Assembly: GCA_013112685.1 (NCBI GenBank)
Contig: JABFGC010000002.1
Span: 62,001-126,000 of the forward strand
DNA length: 64,000 nucleotides
From: Chloroflexota bacterium
GTDB taxonomy: Bacteria > Chloroflexota > Anaerolineae > Anaerolineales > Villigracilaceae
Direction of reading: 5' to 3'
Under the pieces are notes generated by a model. The model did not search any database and had not been told where the DNA came from. It saw nothing but the letters and a program-made list of their open reading frames with translations. The translations under genes were made by a program, and so were the position numbers. Every line of letters begins with the position of its first letter. The first letter of the stretch is position 1. Of this stretch, positions 20,134-29,587 are shown piece after piece.

Positions 20134-20190
20134 CTATAGTGGGGGTGCGGGTGAGCCCTTGGGACATCCATTGGAAACGGCTGGGTTCAT
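20134..20190 (-). CDS. Possible 18-residue peptide with a perfect extended Shine-Dalgarno
   Basis: On the minus strand AAAGGAGGTGAC directly precedes an ATG and an 18-codon frame ending in TAG. The peptide is MNPAVSNGCPKGSPAPPL. The SD is a full-length match to the anti-SD end of 16S rRNA, far better than most sites in this window. It sits between the gene at 20221-20844 and the paralogue at 20057. Too short to judge coding potential. Confidence 0.3.
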   Translation of the reverse strand: MNPAVSNGCPKGSPAPPL

Positions 20191-20220
20191 GTCACCTCCT
20201 TTCGCTAGACATTTCCTCCT

Positions 20221-20844
20221 TCAACGCCGCCGTCCCAGCCTGGCTTTGGCGGAGTGAAGGAGCCACACCGAGTAGACCTTGTGAAACCCCAGCAGGGATT
20301 GGAAGACCAACCCCAGAGACGGCTTTCCCGTTTTGGGATTCCGCACCGGAACGACGGCGGACCCAAAATATAAGCGTGTGCTGTTGCCGGCAGGGACGGT
20401 CATCAACCAGGAGCGCGTGCGCTCCATAAAGTCACACATCAGCAATTGATTTTCACTCCGATCCTCCACGCTCCATGCGGCGAACGTATTGCGGATACCG
20501 TCCGCCAATTCTTGCGCCTGTGCATCGCTGGAAGGTTTCTTCGCCAGCAGAGTCAATATCACTCTTTCCAATTTGAACAGGGGAGTGGTGTAGAAGGCAA
20601 CGACATACTCAGGGAAGGATACCCGTCCGGGAACCTCGGTCGCGTAGCAGTCGGTGTAGGCTCCAGGGATGGAGGTAAACCGGTTCAGCAGGGAATTTGT
20701 TGGGAGGGGGGATTTTTGGATGGGTGGCAAGGGAATCTCTGAGGCTTCATGTTCGTCGTGTTTAGCGCCTTTCCCGCTAATTACAGGAGAACCTGTTAAA
20801 TCTCTGCCACGTGAGTCCTTCTGTGCGATGATTATAGCAAGCAA
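20221..20844 (-). CDS. Conserved hypothetical protein (start uncertain)
   Basis: The well-formed part begins near SIPGAYTDCYATEVPGRVSFPEYV and runs about 150 residues. It is rich in amphipathic segments (FYTTPLFKLERVILTLL, WLMTVPAGNSTRLYFGSAVV) and ends HSAKARLGRRR. I do not recognise the family. The longest frame opens with TTG at 20844, but a TATAAT box at 20831-20836 on this strand puts transcription start inside the frame, so that codon cannot be used. No in-frame ATG follows before residue 130. An out-of-frame ATG near 20748 suggests an undetected indel close to the 5' end. Confidence 0.5.
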   Translation of the reverse strand: MLAIIIAQKDSRGRDLTGSPVISGKGAKHDEHEASEIPLPPIQKSPLPTNSLLNRFTSIPGAYTDCYATEVPGRVSFPEYVVAFYTTPLFKLERVILTLLAKKPSSDAQAQELADGIRNTFAAWSVEDRSENQLLMCDFMERTRSWLMTVPAGNSTRLYFGSAVVPVRNPKTGKPSLGLVFQSLLGFHKVYSVWLLHSAKARLGRRR

Positions 20845-20865
20845 AAGTAGATTTTCAAAATTGAT

Positions 20866-20910
20866 TTGACATCCTCCCCCTCTTCTGCTAAACTATAAGT
20901 TGTCAGACAA
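20866..20910 (+). promoter_or_regulatory. Promoter with GntR-type operator upstream of the purine locus
   Basis: TTGACA (20866-20871), 17 bases, then TAAACT (20889-20894) form a sigma-70-like promoter. The palindrome TTGTCAGACAA (20900-20910) fits the TNGTNNNACNA operator consensus of GntR-family repressors and lies at the expected transcription start. The core TGTCAGAC(A/G)A recurs upstream of the GntR gene at 40558. Confidence 0.55.
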
Positions 20911-20970
20911 ATTAGTCTAGTCGCCTTCCCAGCCAGGCAACCACCCAACTACAAACGAACCGACCACCCC

Positions 20971-22347
20971 ATGACCCTTCTCATCAAAAACGCATATCTC
21001 GTAACCATGGACGACCATCAACGGGAAATTCCCGATGGTGGTCTTTTCATTCGTGATGGTTTCATTGAAAGCGTAGGGCAAACTGGAAGTTTGCCCGATG
21101 CGGCCGACGAAGTGCTCGACCTCAAAGGACATGTCGTTTTTCCGGGTCTGGTCAACACGCACCATCACTTCTACCAGACCCTCACGCGCGCTGTCCCTGC
21201 CGCGCAGGATGCCAATCTCTTCAACTGGCTCAAAACGCTCTATCCCATTTGGGCGCGGATGAACCCCGGAGACATTTTCGTTTCGACTCAAACAGCGCTG
21301 GCGGAACTTGCCCTCTCAGGATGCACCACCGCTTCGGACCATCTCTACCTTTTCCCTAACGCTTCAAAACTGGACGATGAGATTGCCGCCGCACTGGAAG
21401 TTGGTCTGCGCCTGCAAGCGTCACGCGGCTCGATGAGCCTGGGCGAATCCAAAGGCGGACTCCCGCCCGACAGCGTCGTGGACAGCGAAGAGAACATCCT
21501 CAAAGATTCCCAGCGACTCATCGAACGCTATCACGACCCCAAACCCGGCGCGATGACCCAGATCGTGCTTGCGCCTTGTTCCCCCTTCAGCGTCACCTCG
21601 GATTTGATGAAACAATCTGCGAAGATGGCGCGGCATTACGGCGTGCACCTGCACACGCACCTCGCCGAGACCGAAGACGAAGAGCAGTTCTGTATGCAGA
21701 TGTTCGGTCACCGCCCTGTCGGCTACATGCAGGAAGTGGACTGGGTCGGCGATGATGTGTGGTTTGCTCATGCGGTGTGGGTCAACGACGAAGAGATCAA
21801 GGTCTTTGCCAAACACAACTGCGGCGTGGCGCATTGTCCCACCTCGAACATGCGGCTGGCTTCCGGCATTGCCCCGGTCAAGGAATACCGCGCGGCGGGC
21901 GTCAACGTGGGTTTGGGCGTGGACGGTTCTGCTTCGAACGATGGGTCGCATCTCCTTGCAGAAGTGCGAAATGCCATGCTCGTCTCGCGCGTCAAAGAAG
22001 GACTGACGGGCTATTCCCTTTCCAATGACCCGAACCGAAAATTGATGACAGCAAGAGAAGCGTTGTATCTTGGCACGCGCGGCGGCGCGGCAGTCTTGGG
22101 ACGCACCGACATCGGCAGTTTGGAGGCGGGCAAGTGCGCCGATTTCTTCGCCGTGAATTTGAATACGCTTGGTTATGCCGGAATGCACGACCCGGTTTCG
22201 GCGGTCGTGTTCGGTCAACCCGTGAATGTGGATTACACGGTTGTGGGCGGCAGGTTTGTCGTCAAGGAAGGTCACTTGGCGGCGCTGGATGCGGGCAAAC
22301 TGATCGAGAAACACAACAAAGCCGCCAAACGCCTGCTGGCTGGGTAG
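20971..22347 (+). CDS. Amidohydrolase, 8-oxoguanine deaminase / SsnA-like
   Basis: 458 residues of the metal-dependent amidohydrolase superfamily. Metal ligands are visible in NTHHHFYQTLTR (near residue 62), HLHTHLAETEDE (near 227), WFAHAVWV (near 264) and GVDGSASNDGS (near 317). The FYQTLTR context and the length match 8-oxoguanine deaminases and related purine deaminases. The reaction would be hydrolytic deamination, for example 8-oxoguanine to urate. First gene of the purine locus, driven by the promoter at 20866. A 9-bp hairpin (GGGCAAACT...AGTTTGCCC) near codon 35 is translated as GQTGSLPD. Confidence 0.85.
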   Translation: MTLLIKNAYLVTMDDHQREIPDGGLFIRDGFIESVGQTGSLPDAADEVLDLKGHVVFPGLVNTHHHFYQTLTRAVPAAQDANLFNWLKTLYPIWARMNPGDIFVSTQTALAELALSGCTTASDHLYLFPNASKLDDEIAAALEVGLRLQASRGSMSLGESKGGLPPDSVVDSEENILKDSQRLIERYHDPKPGAMTQIVLAPCSPFSVTSDLMKQSAKMARHYGVHLHTHLAETEDEEQFCMQMFGHRPVGYMQEVDWVGDDVWFAHAVWVNDEEIKVFAKHNCGVAHCPTSNMRLASGIAPVKEYRAAGVNVGLGVDGSASNDGSHLLAEVRNAMLVSRVKEGLTGYSLSNDPNRKLMTAREALYLGTRGGAAVLGRTDIGSLEAGKCADFFAVNLNTLGYAGMHDPVSAVVFGQPVNVDYTVVGGRFVVKEGHLAALDAGKLIEKHNKAAKRLLAG

Positions 22348-22359
22348 AGGTTTTTCCAA

Positions 22360-22698
22360 ATGGACATCCTGCTCAATGTGCTGGTCACGCTCTCGCGCGG
22401 AATCCTGGGAGTCGTCGTCGCCGGGATCGCGCTGATTTTGATGATCCTGGCTCTCGTCCGAAAGGATGCGAGCATGATGACGTTCGCCGCGCTGTTCGCC
22501 GTCCCATCCACGTATGTGTTCGGCGCGTGGGCGGGTTTCCTGCTGGCAATCCGGCTGTCCCCGTTGTTCCTGCTGGGTTCGGCATTTTTCATCAGCCGGG
22601 ATGAACCCATCTTTGCGTGGATCCTGCCGGTGCCGGTCTTTGGTTTCCTGGTCTATTTTTTGGTCACACTCGTCGCCGCCGGTTTTACCGGCGTGTGA
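22360..22698 (+). CDS. Small membrane protein in the purine locus
   Basis: 112 residues, four hydrophobic stretches (LSRGILGVVVAGIALILMILAL, FAALFAVPSTYVFGAWAGF, LSPLFLLGSAFFI, VPVFGFLVYFLVTLVAA). It starts 12 bases after the deaminase stop and ends 18 bases before adenine deaminase, so it is cotranscribed with both. No family recognised. Confidence 0.6.
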   Translation: MDILLNVLVTLSRGILGVVVAGIALILMILALVRKDASMMTFAALFAVPSTYVFGAWAGFLLAIRLSPLFLLGSAFFISRDEPIFAWILPVPVFGFLVYFLVTLVAAGFTGV

Positions 22699-22716
22699 TT
22701 ATCGCATGGAGAACTT

Positions 22717-24507
22717 ATGACACCTTCCACAAAACTGACCACTGCTCTCGTTGACGTCGCTATGGGGCGCGCCCACGCCGATCTCGTCGTCCGCGGCGGG
22801 AAGTGGGTGAGCGTGCAGTCGGGCGAGATCATCCCGAATATTGACATCGCGGCAGTGCAGGGTCACATCGCTTACGTTGGGCGGGACGCAAGCCATACCA
22901 TCGGCAAAAAGACCAGGGTCATCGAGGCGAAGGGACGTTACCTCGTCCCCGGGTTGCTCGATGCGCACATGCACGTCGAATCGGGCATGGTCACGGTGAC
23001 GGAATTCGTCCGCGCGGTGGCAGTGCGCGGCACGACCGGCATGTTCATTGACCCGCACGAAATTGCGAATGTCTTCGGTCTCAGGGGCGTCAAACTGATG
23101 GTGGATGAGGCGCTGAAACAGCCGATCCACGTCTGGGTGCAGGTGCCTTCGTGTGTGCCGTCGGCTCCGGGGTTTGAAACGCCCGGCTCCTCCATCGGAC
23201 CGAAGGAAGTTGCAGAGGCGATGGCGTGGAAGGGCATCATCGGTTTGGGTGAGATGATGAACTTCCCCGGCGTGTTCATGAGCGATAAAAAGATGCTGGA
23301 TGAAATGTCCGAGACGCACGCGGCGGGCAAGGTCATCGGCGGGCATTACGCCTCGCCCGACCTGGGGATTCCGTTCCACGGCTACGCGGCGGGTGGCGCC
23401 GAGGACGACCACGAAGGCACGCGCGTGGAGGACGCCATCGCGCGCGTGCGCCAGGGGATGAAGGCGATGCTGAGATACGGCTCCGCTTGGTTCGACGTGG
23501 CGGCGCAGGTGAAAGCCATCACCGAGAAGAAATTGGATTCGCGCCGCTTCATCCTGTGCACCGACGACTCTCACGCCGAGACGCTGACCCAGGAAGGTCA
23601 CATGGACCGCGTCCTGCGGCACGCCATCGGCGAGGGTTTGAACCCGATGACGGCGATCCAGATGATGACCATCAACACGGCGGAGCATTTCGGCTTGAGC
23701 AGGGAAATGGGCATGATCGCCCCGGGGCGCTGGGCGGACGTGCTGCTGGTGGAAGACCTGATGCGCTTCAAAGCGGACGTGGTCATTGCGAAGGGGCAGG
23801 TCATTGCGGAGAACGGCGAGTGGCAGGTCAAACTGCCCGCCGTGAAATATCCCAAGTGGGCGACCAACTCCATCCACATGAAGAGAAAACTCACAGCCGA
23901 GGATTTTGCCCTTCGGACAGGAGCAGTTGACGGGTCCGAACTTGAGGCGCACGTCATCGGGGTGATCGAGAATCAGGCGCCGACTCGTCATCTCAGGATG
24001 AAGGTCAAAGCCGAGAACGGCGAAGTCAAGGCGGATCTCCGGCGCGACCTGGCGAAGATTGCGCTGGTGGAACGTCACCGCGCGACGGGACAAGTGACGG
24101 TGGGGCTGGTGAGCGGGTTTGGCTTTACGCGCAGGTGCGCCATCGGCTCGACGGTTGCGCACGACAGCCATCACATGATCGTGGTCGGCACGGACGATGA
24201 AAGCATGGCAATCGCCGCGAACGAACTGGCGAAGTGCGGCGGCGGTCAGGTGGTGGTGCTGGATGGCAGGGTGGTCGGATTGGTCGAGTTGAAGATTGCG
24301 GGGTTGATGTCCAGCGAGCGCGCGGACGCGGTGGCGAAGAAAGCCGCGACGGTGCTTGACGGCTTCAAGATGTGCGGAAGCGAATTGAACAACCCGAACA
24401 TGCAGTTGAGTTTGATGGCGCTGGCGGTCATCCCGGAATTGAGGATCTCCGACAAGGGTCTCGTGGACGTGACGCAGTTCGATTTCATTCCGGTGCTGGA
24501 AGAGTAA
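22717..24507 (+). CDS. ade: Adenine deaminase
   Basis: 596 residues, the usual length of the Ade family, which converts adenine to hypoxanthine plus ammonia with a dinuclear metal site. Motifs are LLDAHMHVESGMV (near 85), IDPHEIANVFGL (near 110), GHYASPDLG, LCTDDSHAETL (near 285) and the C-terminal SHHMIVVGTDDESM. Lies downstream of the 8-oxoguanine-deaminase-like gene and upstream of a GntR regulator. Its product feeds the xanthine-dehydrogenase-type enzyme encoded at 46-51 kb. Confidence 0.93.
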   Translation: MTPSTKLTTALVDVAMGRAHADLVVRGGKWVSVQSGEIIPNIDIAAVQGHIAYVGRDASHTIGKKTRVIEAKGRYLVPGLLDAHMHVESGMVTVTEFVRAVAVRGTTGMFIDPHEIANVFGLRGVKLMVDEALKQPIHVWVQVPSCVPSAPGFETPGSSIGPKEVAEAMAWKGIIGLGEMMNFPGVFMSDKKMLDEMSETHAAGKVIGGHYASPDLGIPFHGYAAGGAEDDHEGTRVEDAIARVRQGMKAMLRYGSAWFDVAAQVKAITEKKLDSRRFILCTDDSHAETLTQEGHMDRVLRHAIGEGLNPMTAIQMMTINTAEHFGLSREMGMIAPGRWADVLLVEDLMRFKADVVIAKGQVIAENGEWQVKLPAVKYPKWATNSIHMKRKLTAEDFALRTGAVDGSELEAHVIGVIENQAPTRHLRMKVKAENGEVKADLRRDLAKIALVERHRATGQVTVGLVSGFGFTRRCAIGSTVAHDSHHMIVVGTDDESMAIAANELAKCGGGQVVVLDGRVVGLVELKIAGLMSSERADAVAKKAATVLDGFKMCGSELNNPNMQLSLMALAVIPELRISDKGLVDVTQFDFIPVLEE

Positions 24508-24543
24508 TGCTTTGCCACGCAGTATTCATGAAACGAGTTTCGA

Positions 24544-24648
24544 CCCGAAGGATGAAAATGGAGTCCAGAAGTTCTGCTTCTGGAATTCTGCAAGAGATCA
24601 CTTCTGGAATTCCGCAAGTAGAGCTTGCGGAGTCCGTCTATTTTCATA
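24544..24648. repeat. Dispersed hairpin repeat, copy B
   Basis: CGAAGGATGAAAATGGAGTC with two hairpins (TCCAGAAGTTCTGCTTCTGGA; CCGCAAGTAGAGCTTGCGG) and a terminal TTTTCAT. It matches copy A at 14381-14460 but carries an extra internal repeat of the CTTCTGGAATTC unit. Lies in the gap between ade and the GntR gene. Confidence 0.65.
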
Positions 24649-24703
24649 TCGTCGCGCCGGGTTTTTTTCTCCATGACCTCTGTGGCTGAGAAGCGAGTCA
24701 ATC

Positions 24704-25419
24704 ATGGCTAATTTTCCGTTTCAACGATTGCAGGCGGACCTCTCCGCGCTGATCACCCGAACGCCTGCGGGTCAACGCCTCCCATCGGAGCCGGACCTGG
24801 CGAAGCAGTTGGGCGTTTCGCGCGCCACGCGCGCGAAGCAATGCGTTCCTTTGAAACACAGGGACTCATCCGCCGCCGCCGAGGATCGGGGACGTTCGTG
24901 GTCGGCAAGGTGCAGGCGCTCGACGGCGGGCTGGAAGTGTTGGAAAGTCTGGATACGATTGCGAAGCGCATGGGGCTGGAAGTGTCGGTCAGCGATTTGA
25001 ACATCGAAACCATCACCGCCGATGACGAACTCGCCGGGTCGTTCGGACTTTCAGCCGGTTCAAAACTGACGCGCGTGCGCCGCGTCGTCCGCGCCGACAA
25101 CCGCCCGGTCGCCTATCTGGTGGATGTCCTGCCGGAGGATGTGCTTCACCTGAAAGACCTGCCCTCCGATTTCAACGGCTCGGTGCTGGACTTTTTGCTG
25201 AATCGCGGCGATGTGTTGAGTTCCTCCCGCACCAACGTCAGCGCCATCGGCGCTACGGCGGATGTGGCGAAACCCCTCGAGATCCAGCGCGGCGACGTGC
25301 TGCTGCACTTCAATGCGCTGCTGTTCGATCCCAACGGCAGGGTGGTGGATGCCTCGTTGAGTTATTTCATTCCGGGGTATTTCCATTTCCACATCGTGAG
25401 GCGCGTGGGGAGTAGTTAA
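24704..25419 (+). CDS. GntR-family transcriptional regulator with UTRA domain (one frameshift)
   Basis: About 238 residues once a missing base near 24825 is restored. N-terminal winged helix: RLPSEPDLAKQLGVSRATLREAM-type sequence, then LIRRRRGSGTFV. The C-terminal UTRA effector domain includes LTRVRRVVRADNRPVAYLVDVLP and GDVLLHFNALLFDPNGRVVDASLSYF. UTRA regulators sense small metabolites. Its position between ade and the YgeY-like gene suggests it controls purine genes. The recognition helix is interrupted by the indel (observed RATRAKQC), so the error or mutation matters for function. Confidence 0.82.
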
Positions 25420-25572
25420 TTGCCGCAGAGGGCACAGAGATTATGAGGTTTGTTGAGTGTTGATATAAGGACGGTGTCAAACGCTTCGTGCTTTAGGAGA
25501 AGGCAACTCAGAGACCTCTGTAGCAAATTTTCAGAGACTTTAGTGTTCCCTGTAGCAATCAAGGAGAAAAAA

Positions 25573-26800
25573 ATGACGGAAGTTGTAAAAGAGATTCAAA
25601 AGAAAATGGCGGGAAACCGCGAAGCGATCATACAGTTCATGCGCGAAATTTGCGCCATTCCCTCGATGGAGTCGAAGATCGGGCCCGTAGGCGAGCGCAT
25701 CCAAGCGGAGATGACCAAACTCGGTTTCGATGAGGTCCGCTTCGACAAAATGGGCAACACTATCGGCCGCATCGGCGACGGACCCAGGGTGATCGTCTTC
25801 GACTCGCACATTGACACGGTGGGCGTCGGCGACCCCTCAGAATGGGAATGGGATCCGTTCAAAGGCAAGGTGGAAAACGGACTCCTGTATGCCCGCGGCG
25901 CGTGCGATGAAAAAGGCTCCACGCCCGGCATGGTCTATGGCTTGGCAATTGCCCGCGACCTGGGTCTGCTGGATGGGTATACCGCCTATTACTTCGGCAA
26001 CATGGAGGAGGAATGCGACGGCATCGCCCCCAACACCTTCGCGGAAGTGGGCCCCAAAGGTCAAGCCTGATTTCGTCGTGATCGGCGAACCGACGAAGAT
26101 GCAGGTTTACCGCGGACACAAGGGCCGCATCGAGTTGAAGATCACCGCCCGCGGACAGTCGGCGCATGCGGCTTCCCATTACCTGGGCGACAACGCCGTT
26201 TATAAGATGATGGCGACCATCACGCAGATCCGCGAACTGGACCGCCGCTTCCGCCTGGGGATGGGATATCACCCGGTGCAGGGCTATCCCTCCATCGCAG
26301 TGACCGACGTCGCGGCGCGCACGGCTTCGCTCAACGCGGTGCCAGATCAGTTCACGATCTACCTCGACCGCCGTATCACCTCGAACGAACCGCGCGACGA
26401 AGTCATCGCCCAGATCAAGGGACTGATCCCCGACTACCTGCAGGACGAAATCCACGTGGAAGAGTTGTTCTATGACACGCCCTCCTACACAGGCTTCGTC
26501 TTCCCGGTCTCGAAGTTCTATCCGCCCTGGCTGTTGGAAGACAACCATCCGTTGACCCAGGCTGGGCAAAGCACTATCGAGATGTTGTGGGGTGAAAAAC
26601 GCAACCTGGGCACGTGGGACTTCTCGACCAACGGAACGTATTGGGCGGGCAAGGCGGGCATCCCGTCCATTGGCTTCGGTCCCGGCGACGAGAAGACCGC
26701 ACACATGCGCGACGAAAACGTCCCGCTCGACGAGGTGGTCGCGGCAACGGAGTTCTATGCGCTGTTGCCGGAGATGTTAAGTAGACAGGTAAACAGGTAA
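25573..26800 (+). CDS. YgeY-like M20 family metallohydrolase (one frameshift)
   Basis: About 408 residues after removing one extra base near 26052. M20 peptidase/deacylase fold with zinc ligands in VIVFDSHIDTVGVG (near 77), GACDEKGS (near 112) and MEEECDG (near 148), and a dimerisation-domain signature RGQSAHAASHYLGDNA. The best match from memory is the YgeY group found in anaerobic purine-degradation clusters. An AAGGAG site precedes ATG 25573. The last residues (LSRQVNR) and the stop come from a dispersed tandem repeat that begins at 26779, so the native end is probably slightly different. Confidence 0.83.
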
Positions 26801-26867
26801 ACAGGTACGCAAGTACACAAGGAAACATGGATACCTGTCTACGTGTCTGCCTGTCTACTTGTATCCG
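26779..26867. repeat. Tandem-repeat hairpin (GTAGACAGGTAAACAGGTA family), copy 1
   Basis: Heptamer-like units GTAGACAGGTAAACAGGTAA on the left arm face TACCTGTCTACGTGTCTGCC on the right arm, so the block can fold back. A related block at 27897-28002 lies on the other side of the transcarbamylase gene. Confidence 0.65.
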
Positions 26868-26902
26868 TCACACAAAGTCTAATCAATCAACTGGAGGTTT
26901 CA

Positions 26903-27856
26903 ATGCGTAGTTTTGCTGGTCGTGATATTCTTTCTCTCAAGGAGTTCGAGCGGAACGAATTCTTCCATGTGTTCGACGTGGCTCAGAAAATGGAACCCAT
27001 CGCCAGGTCCAGGAAGAACGTGGATATGCTCAAAGAGAAAACGTTGGTAACGGCTTTTTATCAGCCGTCGACGCGCACGCGTCTGGCGCATGAAGCCGCC
27101 ATGCACCGCCTCGGCGGGCACGTGACGGGATTCTCCGACGCCAAGATGACCCGCGCCGGGGACTTCTATCAGGAGTCCATCAAGGACACGGTCAAGATGC
27201 TGGAGTTCTACGGCGACGTGATCGTGATGCGCCACTTTCAGCAGGGCGCGCCGCACGAAGCTGCAAAGTGGGCGAGCGTACCCATCATCAACGGCGGCGA
27301 CGGTTGGGGCGAGCACCCCACCCAAATCCTCACCGACTTGTACACGGTGCTGCGCGAAAAGGGCCGCATTGACGGCTTGAAGTGGCTGGCGGTCGGCGAT
27401 ATGCGGATGCGGACGATGCACTCGCTCGGCTACGCTTTGAGCCAGTTCGATTGCCCGATCACCTTTGTTGCCCCGCCGGACATGAATCTCACCGATGAAT
27501 TCAAAGCGGAACTCAAACAATACAGCGTGAATTTCAAGGAAGCCGACCACGTGGAGAAGGCAATTGCCGACGCCGATGTGATCCTGGTCGAGCCGGTGGT
27601 GCAACCCGATTACACCAAGTCCCGCGATGAGCGCGGCAAGGAGATCGGTCTCACGCCTGCGAATTACAAGATCACCCGTGAGTTGCTGGAGACCAAAGCC
27701 AAATCCGATGCCATCCTGTTGCACTCCCTGCCGCGCATGGATGAAATCCCCACCGACGTGGATATCACCAAATGGTCGCGTTACTGGCAGGAGGCGTTCA
27801 ACGGTGTTGTGATGCGGATGACTCTGCTGGCGTTGGTGCTGGGCGCGATGGAGTGA
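26903..27856 (+). CDS. Aspartate/ornithine carbamoyltransferase family protein (aspartate-type motifs)
   Basis: 317 residues. Carbamoyl-phosphate binding STRTRLAHEAAMHRLGG (near 58) and GEHPTQILTDLYTV (near 140) are intact. HSLPRMDEI near 278 is of the aspartate-carbamoyltransferase type (HPLPRxDE). No pyrimidine gene is nearby; instead it lies between a YgeY-like hydrolase, a second transcarbamylase and carbamate kinase. It may therefore act on a purine-derived ureido compound and release carbamoyl phosphate. That role is inference; a biosynthetic PyrB cannot be excluded. GGAGG precedes the ATG. Confidence 0.82.
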   Translation: MRSFAGRDILSLKEFERNEFFHVFDVAQKMEPIARSRKNVDMLKEKTLVTAFYQPSTRTRLAHEAAMHRLGGHVTGFSDAKMTRAGDFYQESIKDTVKMLEFYGDVIVMRHFQQGAPHEAAKWASVPIINGGDGWGEHPTQILTDLYTVLREKGRIDGLKWLAVGDMRMRTMHSLGYALSQFDCPITFVAPPDMNLTDEFKAELKQYSVNFKEADHVEKAIADADVILVEPVVQPDYTKSRDERGKEIGLTPANYKITRELLETKAKSDAILLHSLPRMDEIPTDVDITKWSRYWQEAFNGVVMRMTLLALVLGAME

Positions 27857-27896
27857 AGCGCCGCCTCATTCTTAACTGGAAGTTGATTCCGTCCGA

Positions 27897-28002
27897 GTAA
27901 CAAGTACACAAGGAAGCAAGTACACAAGTAAACAAGTACACAAGTGCACAAGTAAACACGTAAACCACTTGGATACTTGTATACGTGCCTACTTGTCTAC
28001 GT
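27897..28002. repeat. Tandem-repeat hairpin (ACAAGTA family), copy 2
   Basis: About ten 7-bp-like units (CAAGTACACAAGGAAGCAAG and variants) followed by partly complementary CTTGTATACGTGCCTACTTG. Same family as 26779-26867. Confidence 0.65.
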
Positions 28003-28011
28003 TCTTAACCC

Positions 28012-28537
28012 ATGAAAACCATCGAAATCCGCCGGCATTCCATCCGTTCGCCGGGGGAGGATCACCTAAATCAAAAAGGAGTCGCGCTGGCTCGCAGGGT
28101 CGGACGGGGCTTGGGTCCGTTCGACCTCGTGGCGACCTCCACGCTTCCGCGCGCGTTCGAGACTGCCATCGCCATGGGCTTTGCCGTCCACGAGCAGAAC
28201 GAATTGATGAACACCTACGGCGGCGAGGTCGAACGGGAAGCGCCCTGGCCCCCTGCCGTTCTTTCACTACTCCGAGATCGTCAAACAGGACGGCGCCGCG
28301 GCGCAGTACGCCTACCGCTTGCTGGACTATTACACCGACATCCTCGCTCGGATCGCCGAAGGCGGCTCGGCGCTGATCGTCAATCACGGCGGCGTGGTGG
28401 AACTGGGCGTGGTCGCCTGCCTGCCTGAAACGGACTTCCTCCCCTGGGGCGACCCCGCGGGCTACTGCGAAGGCGCGCGCCTGTTCTGGGAGGACAGCCG
28501 GTTCGTGAGCGGTGAGGTTCTGCGGGTTGCCAAATAA
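28012..28537 (+). CDS. Histidine phosphatase superfamily protein (one frameshift)
   Basis: About 174 residues after dropping one extra C near 28252. The catalytic RHG-type motif is IRRHSIRSPGEDHLNQKG at the start, with Gly replaced by Ser. The second catalytic histidine is in LIVNHGGVVELGV near residue 122. Such proteins are phosphomonoesterases or phosphoglycerate-mutase relatives. It sits between the two transcarbamylase genes with no obvious metabolic link and no Shine-Dalgarno sequence. Confidence 0.72.
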
Positions 28538-28596
28538 AAAATCAAAGTCGTGCATTGCAAGGATCAATGACGACAAGAGACAAAAGGAGATAAAAC

Positions 28597-29586
28597 ATGC
28601 AAACAAATTTTCGTGGTCGTGATTTCATCGGCGATCTCGACTTTACAAAGGAGGAGGTTGAAACCGTATTGGACGTCGCCTGGGACCTGAAACGCAAGCG
28701 CGCGCTGGGTGAACCGCACGCCTACCTGCGCGATAAAGTCCTGGCGATGCTGTTCTTCTTCTCCTCCACCCGCACGCGCGGATCGTTCGAGGCGGGTATG
28801 GCGCAGTTGGGCGGTCACGGCGCGTTCATTGACAGCAACACCACGCAGATCGCGCACGGCGATACCCCGGTGGAGATCGGCGAGATTTTCGGGCGCTATT
28901 TCGACGGCATCGCCATCCGTCACTGCGACTTCGGCGACGGCAACAAATACCTGAACGATGTCGCCAAATCCAGCCGCGCGCCGGTGCTGAACATGCAATG
29001 CGACATTTACCATCCCTTCCAGTGTCTCGCCGACTTGATGACCATCATGGAGAAGAAGGGACGCGACCTGCGCCGGAAGAAGATCGTCGTTTCGTGGGCA
29101 TACGCGGCTTCGTATCTCAAGCCGATTTCCGTGCCGCAATCGCTCATCCTCCAGATGCCGCGCTTCCGCATGGACGTGACGCTTGCCTACCCGCCCGGAT
29201 TCCAACTCATGCCCGACATCGTCGAACAGGCGAAGGAACAGGCGAAGATCGCCGGGACTGCCTTCGAGATCGTTGACAGCAAGGACGGCATGACCGAAGC
29301 CTGCAAGGATGCGGATGTCATTTATGCCAAGTCGTGGGGTCCGCTGTTGACCACCAACGACAAGACCGAAGGCAAGAAGCTTCAGGACTCCTTCAAAAAC
29401 TGGATCATGGACGATGCCAAGCTCAAAGCGGCGAAGAAAGATTGCATCTATATGCACCCGCTTCCCGCCGACCGCGACATCGAAGTGACCAGCGCCGTGC
29501 TGGACGGTCCCAATTCGGTGGTGTTCGACGAAGCCGAAAACCGCTTGCATGCTCAGAAGGCCGTGATGGCGCTTACCATGTCGTAG
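28597..29586 (+). CDS. YgeW-like (knotted) carbamoyltransferase
   Basis: 329 residues. Carbamoyl-phosphate binding is in FFFSSTRTRGSFEAGMAQLGG (near 55) and CDIYHPFQCLADLMTI. The second-substrate region has VSWAYAASYLKPISVPQ and HPLPADRDIEVTSAVLDG. This pattern matches the YgeW group of transcarbamylases, found next to carbamate kinase, YgeY and xanthine dehydrogenase genes in purine-fermentation clusters, rather than ArgF or PyrB. Substrate uncertain. AAAGGAG precedes the ATG. Carbamate kinase follows after one palindromic repeat. Confidence 0.8.
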   Translation: MQTNFRGRDFIGDLDFTKEEVETVLDVAWDLKRKRALGEPHAYLRDKVLAMLFFFSSTRTRGSFEAGMAQLGGHGAFIDSNTTQIAHGDTPVEIGEIFGRYFDGIAIRHCDFGDGNKYLNDVAKSSRAPVLNMQCDIYHPFQCLADLMTIMEKKGRDLRRKKIVVSWAYAASYLKPISVPQSLILQMPRFRMDVTLAYPPGFQLMPDIVEQAKEQAKIAGTAFEIVDSKDGMTEACKDADVIYAKSWGPLLTTNDKTEGKKLQDSFKNWIMDDAKLKAAKKDCIYMHPLPADRDIEVTSAVLDGPNSVVFDEAENRLHAQKAVMALTMS

Positions 29587-29587
29587 T

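Noticed and set aside
26779..28002. CRISPR array
   Set aside because: Units are about 7 bp and contiguous, with no spacers and no cas genes in the window.
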